DNA of 51,251 bases from Faecalibacterium hattorii (GTDB lineage Bacteria > Bacillota > Clostridia > Oscillospirales > Ruminococcaceae): the NCBI RefSeq assembly GCF_003287455.1, contig NZ_PRLC01000020.1, positions 1 through 51,251 on the forward strand. Reading direction: 5' to 3'. The notes beneath the pieces are model-generated. The model was not told the origin of the DNA. It saw nothing but the letters and a program-made list of their open reading frames with translations, and ran no database searches. Numbering within the stretch: the stretch's first letter is position 1; each line of letters begins with the position of its first letter. Shown piece after piece: positions 44,143 to 51,251 of this stretch. The translations under genes were made by a program, and so were the position numbers.

Positions 44143-44155
44143 TTCGTCTATTTAT

Positions 44156-44184
44156 ACTATACCACAGCCCCGCCGAAATTGCAA
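44156..44184 (-). promoter_or_regulatory. Sigma-A-type promoter of the convergent RNA
   Basis: On the minus strand TTGCAA (44179-44184) and TATAGT (44156-44161) are 17 bases apart. The -35 lies in the loop of the AGCCCCGCCG/CGGCGGGGCT hairpin. Confidence 0.65.
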
Positions 44185-44200
44185 CGGCGGGGCTGATTTT
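44166..44200. terminator. GC-rich hairpin downstream of glyS
   Basis: A perfect 10-bp stem AGCCCCGCCG/CGGCGGGGCT (44166-44175 and 44185-44194) with a nine-base loop. A T-run (GATTTTAT) follows only on the plus strand, so its efficiency as glyS terminator is uncertain. Confidence 0.55.
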
Positions 44201-44221
44201 ATCGCTCTGAGATCAAAAAAC

Positions 44222-45643
44222 TCAGAACTCGATCTTGCTCTCGATGTAGCTCTTGAGCTCGGAGATGGGCATACGGACCTGCTCCATGGTGTCGCGGTCG
44301 CGGACGGTGACACAGTGGTCTGCCACGATGCCCTTGGCCTCGTCGCCGACGGTGTCGAAGTCCACGGTGATGCAGTACGGAGTGCCGATCTCGTCCTCAC
44401 GGCGGTAACGCTTGCCGATGGAACCGGTGTCGTCGTAATCGACCATGAAGTACTTGCTCAGCTCGTTGCGGATCTCCATGGCCTTCTCGCCCAACTTCTT
44501 GCTCAGGGGCAGGACGGCGCACTTATAGGGAGCCAGAGCCGGATGCAGACGCAGCACGGTGCGGACATCCTCCTTGCCCTTGGCATCCACGAGGTGCTCC
44601 TCGTCGTAAGCCTCGCACAGGAAGGCCAGCGCCACACGGTCGCAGCCCAGAGAAGGCTCGATGACGTAGGGGATGTAGTGCTCGTTGGTCTCGGAGTCGA
44701 AGTACTCCAAGCTCTTGCCGGAAGCCTCCTGATGGCGGCTCAGGTCGTAGTTGGTGCGGTCCGCAATGCCCCACAGCTCGCCCCAGTCGGTGAACGGGAA
44801 GGCATACTCGATGTCGGTGGTGGCACGGCTGTAGAAAGCCAGCTCGGCGGGCTCGTGGTCGCGCAGACGCAGGTGCTCCTTCTTGATGCCGAGGCTCAGC
44901 AGCCAGTTTTCGCAGTAATCCTTCCAGTAAGCGAACCACTCCAGATCGGTGCCCGGCTTGCAGAAGAACTCGCACTCCATCTGCTCGAACTCACGGGTAC
45001 GGAAGGTGAAGTTGCCCGGCGTGATCTCATTGCGGAAGGCCTTGCCCACCTGACACACGCCGAAGGGCAGCTTGCGGCGGGTGGTGCGCTGGATGTTGGC
45101 GAAGTTGACGAAGATGCCCTGTGCGGTCTCCGGGCGGAGATAGCAGGTGGAAGAGCTGTCCTCGGTGACGCCGATGGCGGTCTTGAACATCAGGTTGAAC
45201 TTGCGGATGGGGGTGAAGTCATGCTTGCCGCAGACGGGGCAGACGATATCCTCGTGCTCGGCGATGAACTTGTCCATCTCGTCAAAGCTCATGGCATCGA
45301 CGTTGACCTCCGGGTGCTCGTCCCCGATGAGCTTGTCGGCGCGGTGGCGTGCCTTGCAGGCGCGGCAGTCCAGCAGCGGGTCGGAGAAGCCGGCGACGTG
45401 GCCGGTGGTGATCCAAGTCTGGGGGTTCATGATGATGGCCGCATCCAGACCAACGTTGTAAGGGCTTTCCTGCACGAATTTCTTCAGCCAAGCCTTCTTG
45501 ACGTTGTTCTTGAACTCAACGCCCAGCGGGCCATAGTCCCAGCTGTTTGCAAGGCCGCCGTAGATCTCGGAACCGGGGAAAACATAACCACGGTTCTTGC
45601 AGAGATTGACGATCATATCAAGGGTCTTTTCGCTCTGTTCCAT
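44222..45643 (-). CDS. glyS: Glycine--tRNA ligase (single-chain dimeric type)
   Basis: A 473-residue class II synthetase of the alpha2 type. The N-terminal [31 protein letters not shown], an inserted zinc-binding-like region ([14 protein letters not shown]), motif 2 ([24 protein letters not shown]), motif 3 ([17 protein letters not shown]) and the C-terminal anticodon-binding domain ([34 protein letters not shown]) are all present. AAAGGA lies before the ATG. The leader is about 80 bases and shows no T-box. Confidence 0.96.
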   Translation of the reverse strand: MEQSEKTLDMIVNLCKNRGYVFPGSEIYGGLANSWDYGPLGVEFKNNVKKAWLKKFVQESPYNVGLDAAIIMNPQTWITTGHVAGFSDPLLDCRACKARHRADKLIGDEHPEVNVDAMSFDEMDKFIAEHEDIVCPVCGKHDFTPIRKFNLMFKTAIGVTEDSSSTCYLRPETAQGIFVNFANIQRTTRRKLPFGVCQVGKAFRNEITPGNFTFRTREFEQMECEFFCKPGTDLEWFAYWKDYCENWLLSLGIKKEHLRLRDHEPAELAFYSRATTDIEYAFPFTDWGELWGIADRTNYDLSRHQEASGKSLEYFDSETNEHYIPYVIEPSLGCDRVALAFLCEAYDEEHLVDAKGKEDVRTVLRLHPALAPYKCAVLPLSKKLGEKAMEIRNELSKYFMVDYDDTGSIGKRYRREDEIGTPYCITVDFDTVGDEAKGIVADHCVTVRDRDTMEQVRMPISELKSYIESKIEF

Positions 45644-45728
45644 TGTAATAACATCCTTTCCGTCCGCGGCTGGCTTGCCGTGTCGTGTGTGTTTGGGCGG
45701 GCAGCTTTCCCAACTGCCACATAGCTAT

Positions 45729-45757
45729 ACTGTACCATGTTTCGCCCGGCTTGTAAA
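45729..45757 (-). promoter_or_regulatory. Sigma-A-type promoter of glyS
   Basis: On the minus strand TTTACA (45752-45757) and TACAGT (45729-45734) are 17 bases apart, with TGG directly before the -10. Confidence 0.75.
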
Positions 45758-45787
45758 GCAAAAGCGGGCGGAAACCGCCCGCTTTTG
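45758..45787 (-). terminator. Intrinsic terminator after rlmH
   Basis: CAAAAGCGGGCGG and CCGCCCGCTTTTG form a perfect stem with a short AAA loop, directly after the rlmH stop and just upstream of the glyS promoter. Confidence 0.9.
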
Positions 45788-45789
45788 CT

Positions 45790-46275
45790 CTACTTATGAT
45801 ATTTCATGCCGGCGTTGATGGTGCAAGCGCGGTAGATCTGCTCCGTCAGCACAAGGCGGGCCAGTTGGTGCGGCATGGTGATGCGGCCCATGCTGAACTT
45901 GAGGGCGGCCGCCTTTTTCACCTCGTCGGCAAGGCCGTGGGACGAGCCGATGACAAAGGCCACATCTCCTGCCCCGCTGCCCGCACGGTCGGCGAGGAAT
46001 CGGGCCAGCTCCTCGGAAGAGATCTGCCTGCCCTCAATGCACATGGCCACGATGGCCGCGCCCTTGCGGACGTTGGAGAGGATGGCCTTGCCCTCCTTTT
46101 CCAACGCCTTTTTCACCACAGCATCGGAGGCGTTCTTCTCCTCGATCTTCTCTTCCGGCAGTTCGATGATCCGGAACGACGCAAACGCCGCCAGCCGCTT
46201 CTGGTACTCGGCCACGCCCTCGGCGAAATATTTCGCATTCAGCTTGCCGACACAAATCAGGTCAATATTCTGCAT
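45790..46275 (-). CDS. rlmH: 23S rRNA (pseudouridine1915-N3)-methyltransferase
   Basis: A 161-residue SPOUT methyltransferase. The N-terminal IDLICVGKLNAKYFAEGVAEYQKRL is typical, and the trefoil knot has DVAFVIGSSHGLADEVK and the C-terminal MPHQLARLVLTEQIYRACTINAGMKYHK. It methylates pseudouridine 1915 in helix 69 of 23S rRNA. GAGGAAA precedes the ATG; it lies seven bases after parC, so it is probably co-transcribed with the topoisomerase genes. Confidence 0.96.
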   Translation of the reverse strand: MQNIDLICVGKLNAKYFAEGVAEYQKRLAAFASFRIIELPEEKIEEKNASDAVVKKALEKEGKAILSNVRKGAAIVAMCIEGRQISSEELARFLADRAGSGAGDVAFVIGSSHGLADEVKKAAALKFSMGRITMPHQLARLVLTEQIYRACTINAGMKYHK

Positions 46276-46282
46276 AATTTCC

Positions 46283-48532
46283 TCACAGTAAACTCAGCTG
46301 CTCCCCTTCATCCTCAGCACGAACCAGCGCCCCGGTGGCGGGCAGACTGCGGACGCGATAGCGATGGGGGTTGGCCAGCTCCAGCGTCTCCGCCGGGACC
46401 ACCGACGTGATGTGCTGGTTCTTTTTCAGGGTCACGACCGCCACGCCCTGACTGTCGCGGGTGGCCTTGGCGCTGATCTGCGCCGTGCCCACCAGCAGCA
46501 TCCGGCCCGCGCTGGTGCGGATGGCCAGCTCTGTTTCTTCGGGCAGGAAGACCATCTTCGCCAGCGGCTCCTTGTCGCAGTAGGCCTTGAGCAGCTTGCG
46601 GCGGTTCAGCTTGGTGGCGTAGGACGCCAGCGGGATCTTCGCGCACTTACCGCTCTCAAAGAAGAAGAGCATGAAGCCCGCATAATCGCCGGTGATGACC
46701 ATGGCAAGGATGTTCTCGCCCTCGTCCATGCCGAGGCGGCCGGGGATGAAGATGCCCATCTGGGCCACCTTGCCGTCTTCCAGCTCGTTCAGGCGCACCT
46801 TGTACACCTGCTGCTTGTCGGTGAAGAAGAGCGCTTCCACGTTGTTCCGCGTCTCGACCTGCTGGATGATCTCGTCGCCCTCCTTGAGCTTGTGGGCACC
46901 GGCGGTGCGGAGGCTCTGGGGCGGGATCTTTTTCAGGTAGCCCTCGCGGGTGAAGAAGACGGTGACCGGGTAATCCGGGATGGTTTCTTCCTCGGCACCG
47001 CTCTCCTCCTCCGGCAGGTCGTACAAAATCTCGCTGCGGCGGGGCTGGGCGTACTTTTTGGCAACTTCCGTCAGCTCCTTGATGATGATCTTTCGGATGC
47101 GGGCGGGCTTTTCGAGGATATCCTTCAGGTCGGCGATGTCATTTTCCAGTTGCTCGATCTCGCCCGTCCGCTTGAGGATATATTCCCGGTTCAGGTGGCG
47201 CAGCTTGATCTCGGCCACATAGTCCGCCTGTACTTCGTCGATGCCGAAGCCGATCATCAGGTTGGGCACGACCTCGGTCTCCTCCTCGGTGGTGCGGATG
47301 ATGTGGATGGCCTTGTCGATGTCCAGCAGGATGGCGGCCAGACCCTTGAGCAGATGCAGCCGCTTTTCCTTGCCGTGGAGGTCGTAGTAGGTGCGGCGGC
47401 GGACACACTCCATTCGGAAGGCCGTCCACTCCTGCAAGATCTCCCGCACGCCCATGACGCGGGGCTGGCCGGAGACGAGGACGTTGAAGTTGGCGCTGAA
47501 GCTGTCTTCCAGCGGGGTGGTCTTGAACAGCTTCGCCATCAGCTTTTCCGCGTCCACGCCGCGCTTGAGGTCGAGGGTGAGCTTGAGGCCGTTCAGGTCG
47601 GTCTCGTCGCGCATGTCGCTGATCTCTTTGATCTTGCCGGTCTTGACCAGCTCGGCGATCTTGTCCATGATGGCTTCCACCGTGGTGGTAGGCGGGATCT
47701 GGGTGATCTCGATCATGTTCTCGCCGGGCACCACGGTGTAGCGGGCACGGACCTTCACGCTGCCGCGGCCGTACTCGTAAATTTCCCGCATCTGGGCTTC
47801 GTCGTACAAGATCTGGCCGCCGCCCACGAAATCCGGGGCGGGCATGGTGGTGGAGATGTCGTGCTTGGCATCCTTTATCAGGGCGATGGTGGTGTTGCAC
47901 AGCTCCGCCAGATTGAACGAGCAGATATTGCATGCCATGCCGACCGCAATGCCCAGCGTGTTATTGGCCAGAATGGTCGGGAAGGTGACGGGCAGCAGGG
48001 TAGGCTCGGTGGTGGAGCCGTCGTAGTTGGGGACGAAATCAACGGTCTCCTTGTCGATGTCCCGGAACAGCTCCTCGCAGACATTTTCGAGCTTGGCCTC
48101 GGTGTAACGGGAAGCGGCGCAGGACATATCGCGGCTGTAAGCTTTGCCGAAGTTGCCCTTGCTGTCCACAAAGGGCACGAGCAGACTTTCATTGCCGCGG
48201 CCCATGCGCACCATGGTGTCATAGATGGCGGCGTCGCCGTGGGGGTTCAGGTGCATGGTGCTGCCCACGATGTTGGCCGATTTGGTGCGGGCGCCTTTCA
48301 GCAGCCCCATCTCGTACATGGTATAGAGCAGCTTGCGGTGGGCGGGCTTGAAGCCGTCGATCTCCGGCAGGGCGCGGGAGACGATGACGCTCATCGCATA
48401 GGGCATATAGTTGGTCTCCAGCGTGCGGGTGATGGGGTCTTCCAGCACGCTGCCAGCGTTCAGGATCTCAACACCGTCGCCCAGCTGCGGGCGGACGGGT
48501 TTGAGAGACTTTTTTGAAGATTTTTTTGCCAT
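46283..48532 (-). CDS. parC: Type IIA topoisomerase subunit A (topoisomerase IV ParC-like)
   Basis: A 749-residue subunit A. The active tyrosine is Y143 in CAASRYTEAKL, and the beta-propeller C-terminal domain follows a long coiled-coil region (LNREYILKRTGEIEQLENDIADL). The quinolone region reads LNPHGDAAIYDTMVRM, so the serine that corresponds to E. coli ParC Ser80 is alanine (A101), while the acidic position is D105. Clostridial second topoisomerases often have this LNPHGD form. AAGAGGT precedes the ATG; it follows parE by 11 bases. I call it ParC rather than GyrA because of this region and the pairing, without alignment. Confidence 0.9.
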   Translation of the reverse strand: MAKKSSKKSLKPVRPQLGDGVEILNAGSVLEDPITRTLETNYMPYAMSVIVSRALPEIDGFKPAHRKLLYTMYEMGLLKGARTKSANIVGSTMHLNPHGDAAIYDTMVRMGRGNESLLVPFVDSKGNFGKAYSRDMSCAASRYTEAKLENVCEELFRDIDKETVDFVPNYDGSTTEPTLLPVTFPTILANNTLGIAVGMACNICSFNLAELCNTTIALIKDAKHDISTTMPAPDFVGGGQILYDEAQMREIYEYGRGSVKVRARYTVVPGENMIEITQIPPTTTVEAIMDKIAELVKTGKIKEISDMRDETDLNGLKLTLDLKRGVDAEKLMAKLFKTTPLEDSFSANFNVLVSGQPRVMGVREILQEWTAFRMECVRRRTYYDLHGKEKRLHLLKGLAAILLDIDKAIHIIRTTEEETEVVPNLMIGFGIDEVQADYVAEIKLRHLNREYILKRTGEIEQLENDIADLKDILEKPARIRKIIIKELTEVAKKYAQPRRSEILYDLPEEESGAEEETIPDYPVTVFFTREGYLKKIPPQSLRTAGAHKLKEGDEIIQQVETRNNVEALFFTDKQQVYKVRLNELEDGKVAQMGIFIPGRLGMDEGENILAMVITGDYAGFMLFFFESGKCAKIPLASYATKLNRRKLLKAYCDKEPLAKMVFLPEETELAIRTSAGRMLLVGTAQISAKATRDSQGVAVVTLKKNQHITSVVPAETLELANPHRYRVRSLPATGALVRAEDEGEQLSLL

Positions 48533-48543
48533 TGTTTACCTCT

Positions 48544-50535
48544 TTAAGACACATCCAAATCATCCAGATACTCTGCGCCATGCTCGGCGATGTGCTCCTT
48601 GCGGCCGGCGAGGTTATCGCCCAGCAGCAGGTCGAACACGCGGGCGGTCTCCTCCACGTCGGTGGGCAGCACCTTGATCAGGCGGCGGCTCTCCGGGTTC
48701 ATGGTGGTCAGCCACATCATCTCCGGGTCGTTCTCGCCAAGACCTTTCGAGCGCTGGATCGTGTACTTTTTGTCGCCGATCTCTTTCAGGAAGGTGGCCT
48801 TCTCCGGCTCGGTGTAGGCGAAGTAGGTGTGATCCTTGGTGGTGATCTCGTACAGCGGCGACTCCGCGATATAGACGTAGCCCTCGTTGATGAGGGTCGG
48901 CGTCAGGCGGTAGAGCATGGTCAGCACGAGGGTGCGGATCTGGTAGCCGTCCACGTCGGCATCGGTACAGATGACGATCTTGTTGTAGCGCAGGTTGTCG
49001 AGATTGAAGGTGGCCAGCTCCTTGTTGTGCTTGCCGCCCAGCTCCACGCCGCAGCCCATGACCTTGATGAGGTCCACGATGACGTCCGATTTGAAAATGC
49101 GGGCGTAGTCGGCTTTCAGGCAGTTCAAGATTTTGCCGCGGATGGGCATGATGGCCTGATAATCGCTGTCCCGGCTCTGCTTGACGGCGCCCATAGCCGA
49201 ATCGCCCTCGACGATGTAGAGTTCTCTGCGGGAGGCGTCCTTGGTGCGGCAGTCCACGAATTTCTGGACGCGGTTGGCGAGGTCGATCTGGGTGGAGAGG
49301 GTCTTTTTGATGCTCTGGCGCGTTTTTTCGGCGTGCTCACGGCTCTGCTTGTTGACCAGAACCTGCTGGCAGATCTTCTGGGCCTCCTCCGGCTTTTCGA
49401 GGAAGTAGACTTCCAGATAGTGCTTCAAAAAGTCGGTCATCGCCTGTGAGACGAACTTATTGGTGATGGCCTTTTTCGTCTGGTTCTCGTAGCTGGTGCG
49501 GGTGGAGAAGCTGGACGAGACGTAGACGAGGCAGTCCTGCACGTCTTGGAAGCTGATGGCGCTCTCGCCTTTTTTGTAGAGGTTCTTGTCCTTCAGGTAC
49601 TTGTTGATCTGGTAGACGAAGGCCGTGCGCACCGCGTGTTCCGGGCTGCCGCCGTGTTCCAGCCACGAGGAGTTGTGGTAATATTCCAGCAGTTGTACCT
49701 TATTAGAGAAGCAAAAAGCTGCGCTCATCTTGACCTTGTATTCCGGCTGGTCGTCCCGGTCGCGGCCGACGGCCTCGCTCTCACAGCTGAACACCGGGGT
49801 CAGGCTGTCCTCGCCCGCAGTCTCGGCCACATAGTCAGCGATGCCGTGCTCGTAGTACCAGCTCTCCTTCCACGCCTTGCCGGTGGCGGGATCCTTCTCC
49901 TTTTCGTCGGTGAAGTTCAGCGTCAGCCCCGCGTTGACGACGGCCTGACGGCGCAGCACATCTTTATAATAGCTGCCGGGCACATCGATGTCCGTAAAGA
50001 CCGCGTCGTCGGGCTTCCAGTGGATGATGCTGCCGGTGCGGCGGCCCTTGTAGGGTTCCTTCTGCAAGCCGCCTACATTCTCGCCCTTCTGGAAGTCGAG
50101 GTGGTAGTGGAAGCCGTCGCGGTAGATGTCGGCGGTCATCCATGCGGACGAATACTGGGTGGCACACAGGCCCAGACCGTTCAGGCCAAGGCTGAACTCG
50201 TAGTTGTCCTCGCCCTCGCCGTATTTGCCGCCCGCGTACATTTCACAGAACAGCAGCTCCCAGTTGTAGCGGCCCTCGCCGTTGTTCCAGTCCACGGGCA
50301 TACCGCGGCCAAAGTCCTCCACGATGACGCTGCCATCCTTGCAGCGGGTGACGTTGATGGTGTCGCCGTGGCCGTCGCGGGCCTCGTCGATGGAGTTGGA
50401 GACGATCTCAAAAATAGAATGGGCGCAGCCCTCCACACCGTCCGACCCGAAGATGACGGCCGGGCGTTTGCGGACGCGGTCCGCACCCTTTAATGAAGTA
50501 ATGCTTTCGTTACCGTATTCCTGTTTTCTTGCCAT
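48544..50535 (-). CDS. parE: Type IIA topoisomerase subunit B (topoisomerase IV ParE-like)
   Basis: A 663-residue subunit B. The GHKL ATPase domain has EIVSNSIDEARDG, DFGRGMPVDW and GLNGLGLCATQ; the TOPRIM domain has YIVEGDSAMGAVKQSRD, PIRGKILN and CTDADVDG. It supplies ATP-driven strand passage with the ParC-like partner encoded next. GGGAGGG precedes the ATG at 50535. It has its own promoter and is divergent from the tRNA array. Confidence 0.92.
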   Translation of the reverse strand: MARKQEYGNESITSLKGADRVRKRPAVIFGSDGVEGCAHSIFEIVSNSIDEARDGHGDTINVTRCKDGSVIVEDFGRGMPVDWNNGEGRYNWELLFCEMYAGGKYGEGEDNYEFSLGLNGLGLCATQYSSAWMTADIYRDGFHYHLDFQKGENVGGLQKEPYKGRRTGSIIHWKPDDAVFTDIDVPGSYYKDVLRRQAVVNAGLTLNFTDEKEKDPATGKAWKESWYYEHGIADYVAETAGEDSLTPVFSCESEAVGRDRDDQPEYKVKMSAAFCFSNKVQLLEYYHNSSWLEHGGSPEHAVRTAFVYQINKYLKDKNLYKKGESAISFQDVQDCLVYVSSSFSTRTSYENQTKKAITNKFVSQAMTDFLKHYLEVYFLEKPEEAQKICQQVLVNKQSREHAEKTRQSIKKTLSTQIDLANRVQKFVDCRTKDASRRELYIVEGDSAMGAVKQSRDSDYQAIMPIRGKILNCLKADYARIFKSDVIVDLIKVMGCGVELGGKHNKELATFNLDNLRYNKIVICTDADVDGYQIRTLVLTMLYRLTPTLINEGYVYIAESPLYEITTKDHTYFAYTEPEKATFLKEIGDKKYTIQRSKGLGENDPEMMWLTTMNPESRRLIKVLPTDVEETARVFDLLLGDNLAGRKEHIAEHGAEYLDDLDVS

Positions 50536-50588
50536 GTTTACCCTCCCGGCCCGCATATTGCAGGGGGCCGTATTCTGTCTAACATCTT

Positions 50589-50618
50589 ATTAAACCATAG
50601 GTTGTGCTCCTTTGTCAA
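50589..50618 (-). promoter_or_regulatory. Sigma-A-type promoter of the parE-parC-rlmH operon
   Basis: On the minus strand TTGACA (50613-50618) and TTTAAT (50589-50594) are 18 bases apart, with TGG before the -10. Confidence 0.65.
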
Positions 50619-50699
50619 ATCCATTTTCACAATATTCCACGTTCAAACGCTTTTTTCAGGAATAGTCTGATTTTTTTCAAAAAAATTTGCAATTTCCTC

Positions 50700-50727
50700 T
50701 TTACAAATCCAGAATTTCGGGTATAAT
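50700..50727 (+). promoter_or_regulatory. Sigma-A-type promoter of the tRNA array
   Basis: TTTACA (50700-50705) and TATAAT (50722-50727) are 16 bases apart, 17 bases before tRNA-Phe. Confidence 0.85.
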
Positions 50728-50743
50728 AATCATCGTCCGGTGC

Positions 50744-50819
50744 GCCTCTGTAGCTCAGTCGGTAGAGCAGGGGACTGAAAATCCCCGTGTCATTGGTTCG
50801 ATTCCGATCGGAGGCACCA
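50744..50819 (+). tRNA. tRNA-Phe (anticodon GAA)
   Basis: A 76-base tRNA with acceptor GCCTCTG/CGGAGGC, anticodon stem GGGGA/TCCCC and loop CTGAAAA, so the anticodon is GAA (phenylalanine). CCA is encoded. Confidence 0.97.
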
Positions 50820-50959
50820 CGTCGAAAGTCCTGCGGCTTATCAAGCAGTCTTGCGAGCAAGACCGCAGTGATAAGCGCCAGACTTTCTCCTTTTCCCCAC
50901 AAACCTTTGCTTCGCAAATCTTTGCGGGGGCCCCGATAATGCGCAAGCATTATCAGTAT
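50820..50959 (+). other. Strongly structured 140-base spacer between tRNA-Phe and tRNA-Gly
   Basis: The spacer contains a long imperfect hairpin: GAAAGTC/GACTTTC outside, CTTATCA/TGATAAG in the middle and GTCTTG/CAAGAC inside (about 50823-50887). It continues with a CCCC...TTTGC/GCAAA...GGGG hairpin and a GATAATGC/GCATTATC hairpin (50935-50954). No gene is visible. Confidence 0.7.
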
Positions 50960-51035
50960 GCGGCCGTAGCTCATCTGGTAGAGCGCCACCTTGCCAAGGT
51001 GGAGGTAGCGAGTTCGAGCCTCGTCGGCCGCTCCA
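50960..51035 (+). tRNA. tRNA-Gly (anticodon GCC)
   Basis: A 76-base tRNA with acceptor GCGGCCG/CGGCCGC, anticodon stem CCACC/GGTGG and loop TTGCCAA, so the anticodon is GCC (glycine). CCA is encoded. Confidence 0.97.
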
Positions 51036-51065
51036 TATTGGGGCGGAAATATCCGCTCCGGATAT

Positions 51066-51139
51066 GGCCCGGTAGCTCAGTTGGTTAGAGCACCAGCCTG
51101 TCACGCTGGGGGTCGTCGGTTCGAGCCCGATCCGGGTCG
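51066..51139 (+). tRNA. tRNA-Asp (anticodon GTC)
   Basis: Acceptor GGCCCGG/CCGGGTC, anticodon stem CCAGC/GCTGG and loop CTGTCAC, so the anticodon is GTC (aspartate), with discriminator G. Unlike its neighbours CCA is not encoded: CTT follows the discriminator, so CCA must be added enzymatically. Confidence 0.95.
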
Positions 51140-51177
51140 CTTCTTCCTAATGGTGCAGGGATAAATGCACCGAATAT

Positions 51178-51251
51178 GCGGCCGTAGCTCATCTGGTAGA
51201 GCGCCACCTTGCCAAGGTGGAGGTAGCGAGTTCGAGCCTCGTCGGCCGCTC
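51178..51251 (+). tRNA. tRNA-Gly (anticodon GCC), second copy, cut by window end
   Basis: Identical over its 74 visible bases to the tRNA-Gly at 50960-51035. The last two bases are outside the window. The spacer before it has a GGTGCA/TGCACC hairpin. Confidence 0.95.

Larger units (their letters stand above)
44050..44149 (-). ncRNA. Candidate antisense/antitoxin RNA convergent to the small peptide gene
   Basis: The minus-strand promoter at 44156-44184 predicts an RNA starting near 44149. It would run toward the peptide gene and end at the shared terminator (about 44052), about 100 bases long. It would overlap the peptide mRNA at its 3' end, over the terminator and stop codon. Its first bases repeat motifs of the peptide mRNA start rather than complementing them. 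It contains no convincing gene. Confidence 0.45.

Noticed and set aside
45644-45728. T-box upstream of glyS
   Set aside because: The leader is only about 80 bases and has no AGGGTGG-type sequence or specifier stem.

Overview
The window looks like a chromosomal segment of a GC-rich Clostridia bacterium. The best guess is Oscillospiraceae, near Faecalibacterium or Subdoligranulum. The basis is the Firmicutes order rimP-nusA-ylxR-L7Ae-infB-rbfA-nrnA-truB-ribF followed by rpsO-pnp, a T-box upstream of asnB, a second type IIA topoisomerase with a clostridial-type subunit A, a GGGtGRT/NifU-like pair, and a dimer-type glycyl-tRNA synthetase. The genus is inference; no rRNA gene is present.

Layout. 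1-72: a tRNA-Pro cut by the window edge. 145-6757 (minus): a ComF-like phosphoribosyltransferase, then a four-gene unit of adaptor, ATPase, MacB-type permease and an SLH-domain exported protein. 6988-8705 (minus): GGGtGRT protein and NifU-like scaffold. 8966-11538: an OFA-like MFS carrier divergent from a histidyl-tRNA synthetase. 11597-15283 (minus): a decayed Na+/Ca2+ exchanger remnant, a duplicated CmpB-like membrane protein, a FucO-like lactaldehyde reductase, a palindromic repeat and a FadR-type GntR regulator. 15600-17999 (plus): Fur-family regulator and T-box-controlled asparagine synthetase. 18053-22757: TetR and NiaR-type regulators, a GH13 glucosidase and, divergently, glycogen branching enzyme. 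22897-27105 (plus): GT-C-like membrane protein, a trigger-factor homologue without a ribosome-binding domain, and a multi-cluster Fe-S protein. 27319-29358: a solitary oligopeptide-type binding lipoprotein behind a leader containing an intrinsic terminator. 29414-31372 (minus): a GntR/YtrA-controlled ABC exporter.

31548-42351 is the translation and RNA-processing core, with internal promoters before rpsO and possibly pnp. An M29 aminopeptidase follows. Between it and glyS (43800-44184) is a compact locus that resembles a type I toxin-antitoxin module: a 32-residue hydrophobic peptide, two convergent promoters, a shared 13-bp bidirectional terminator and inverted-repeat transcript starts. I regard this as the most interesting item in the window. 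After glyS come rlmH and a parE-parC pair, and the window ends in a plus-strand tRNA array (Phe, Gly, Asp, Gly) with strongly structured spacers.

Most intergenic regions carry recognisable sigma-A-type promoters with 16-18 bp spacing and strong intrinsic terminators. Gene functions come from motif recognition only; no database search was run.
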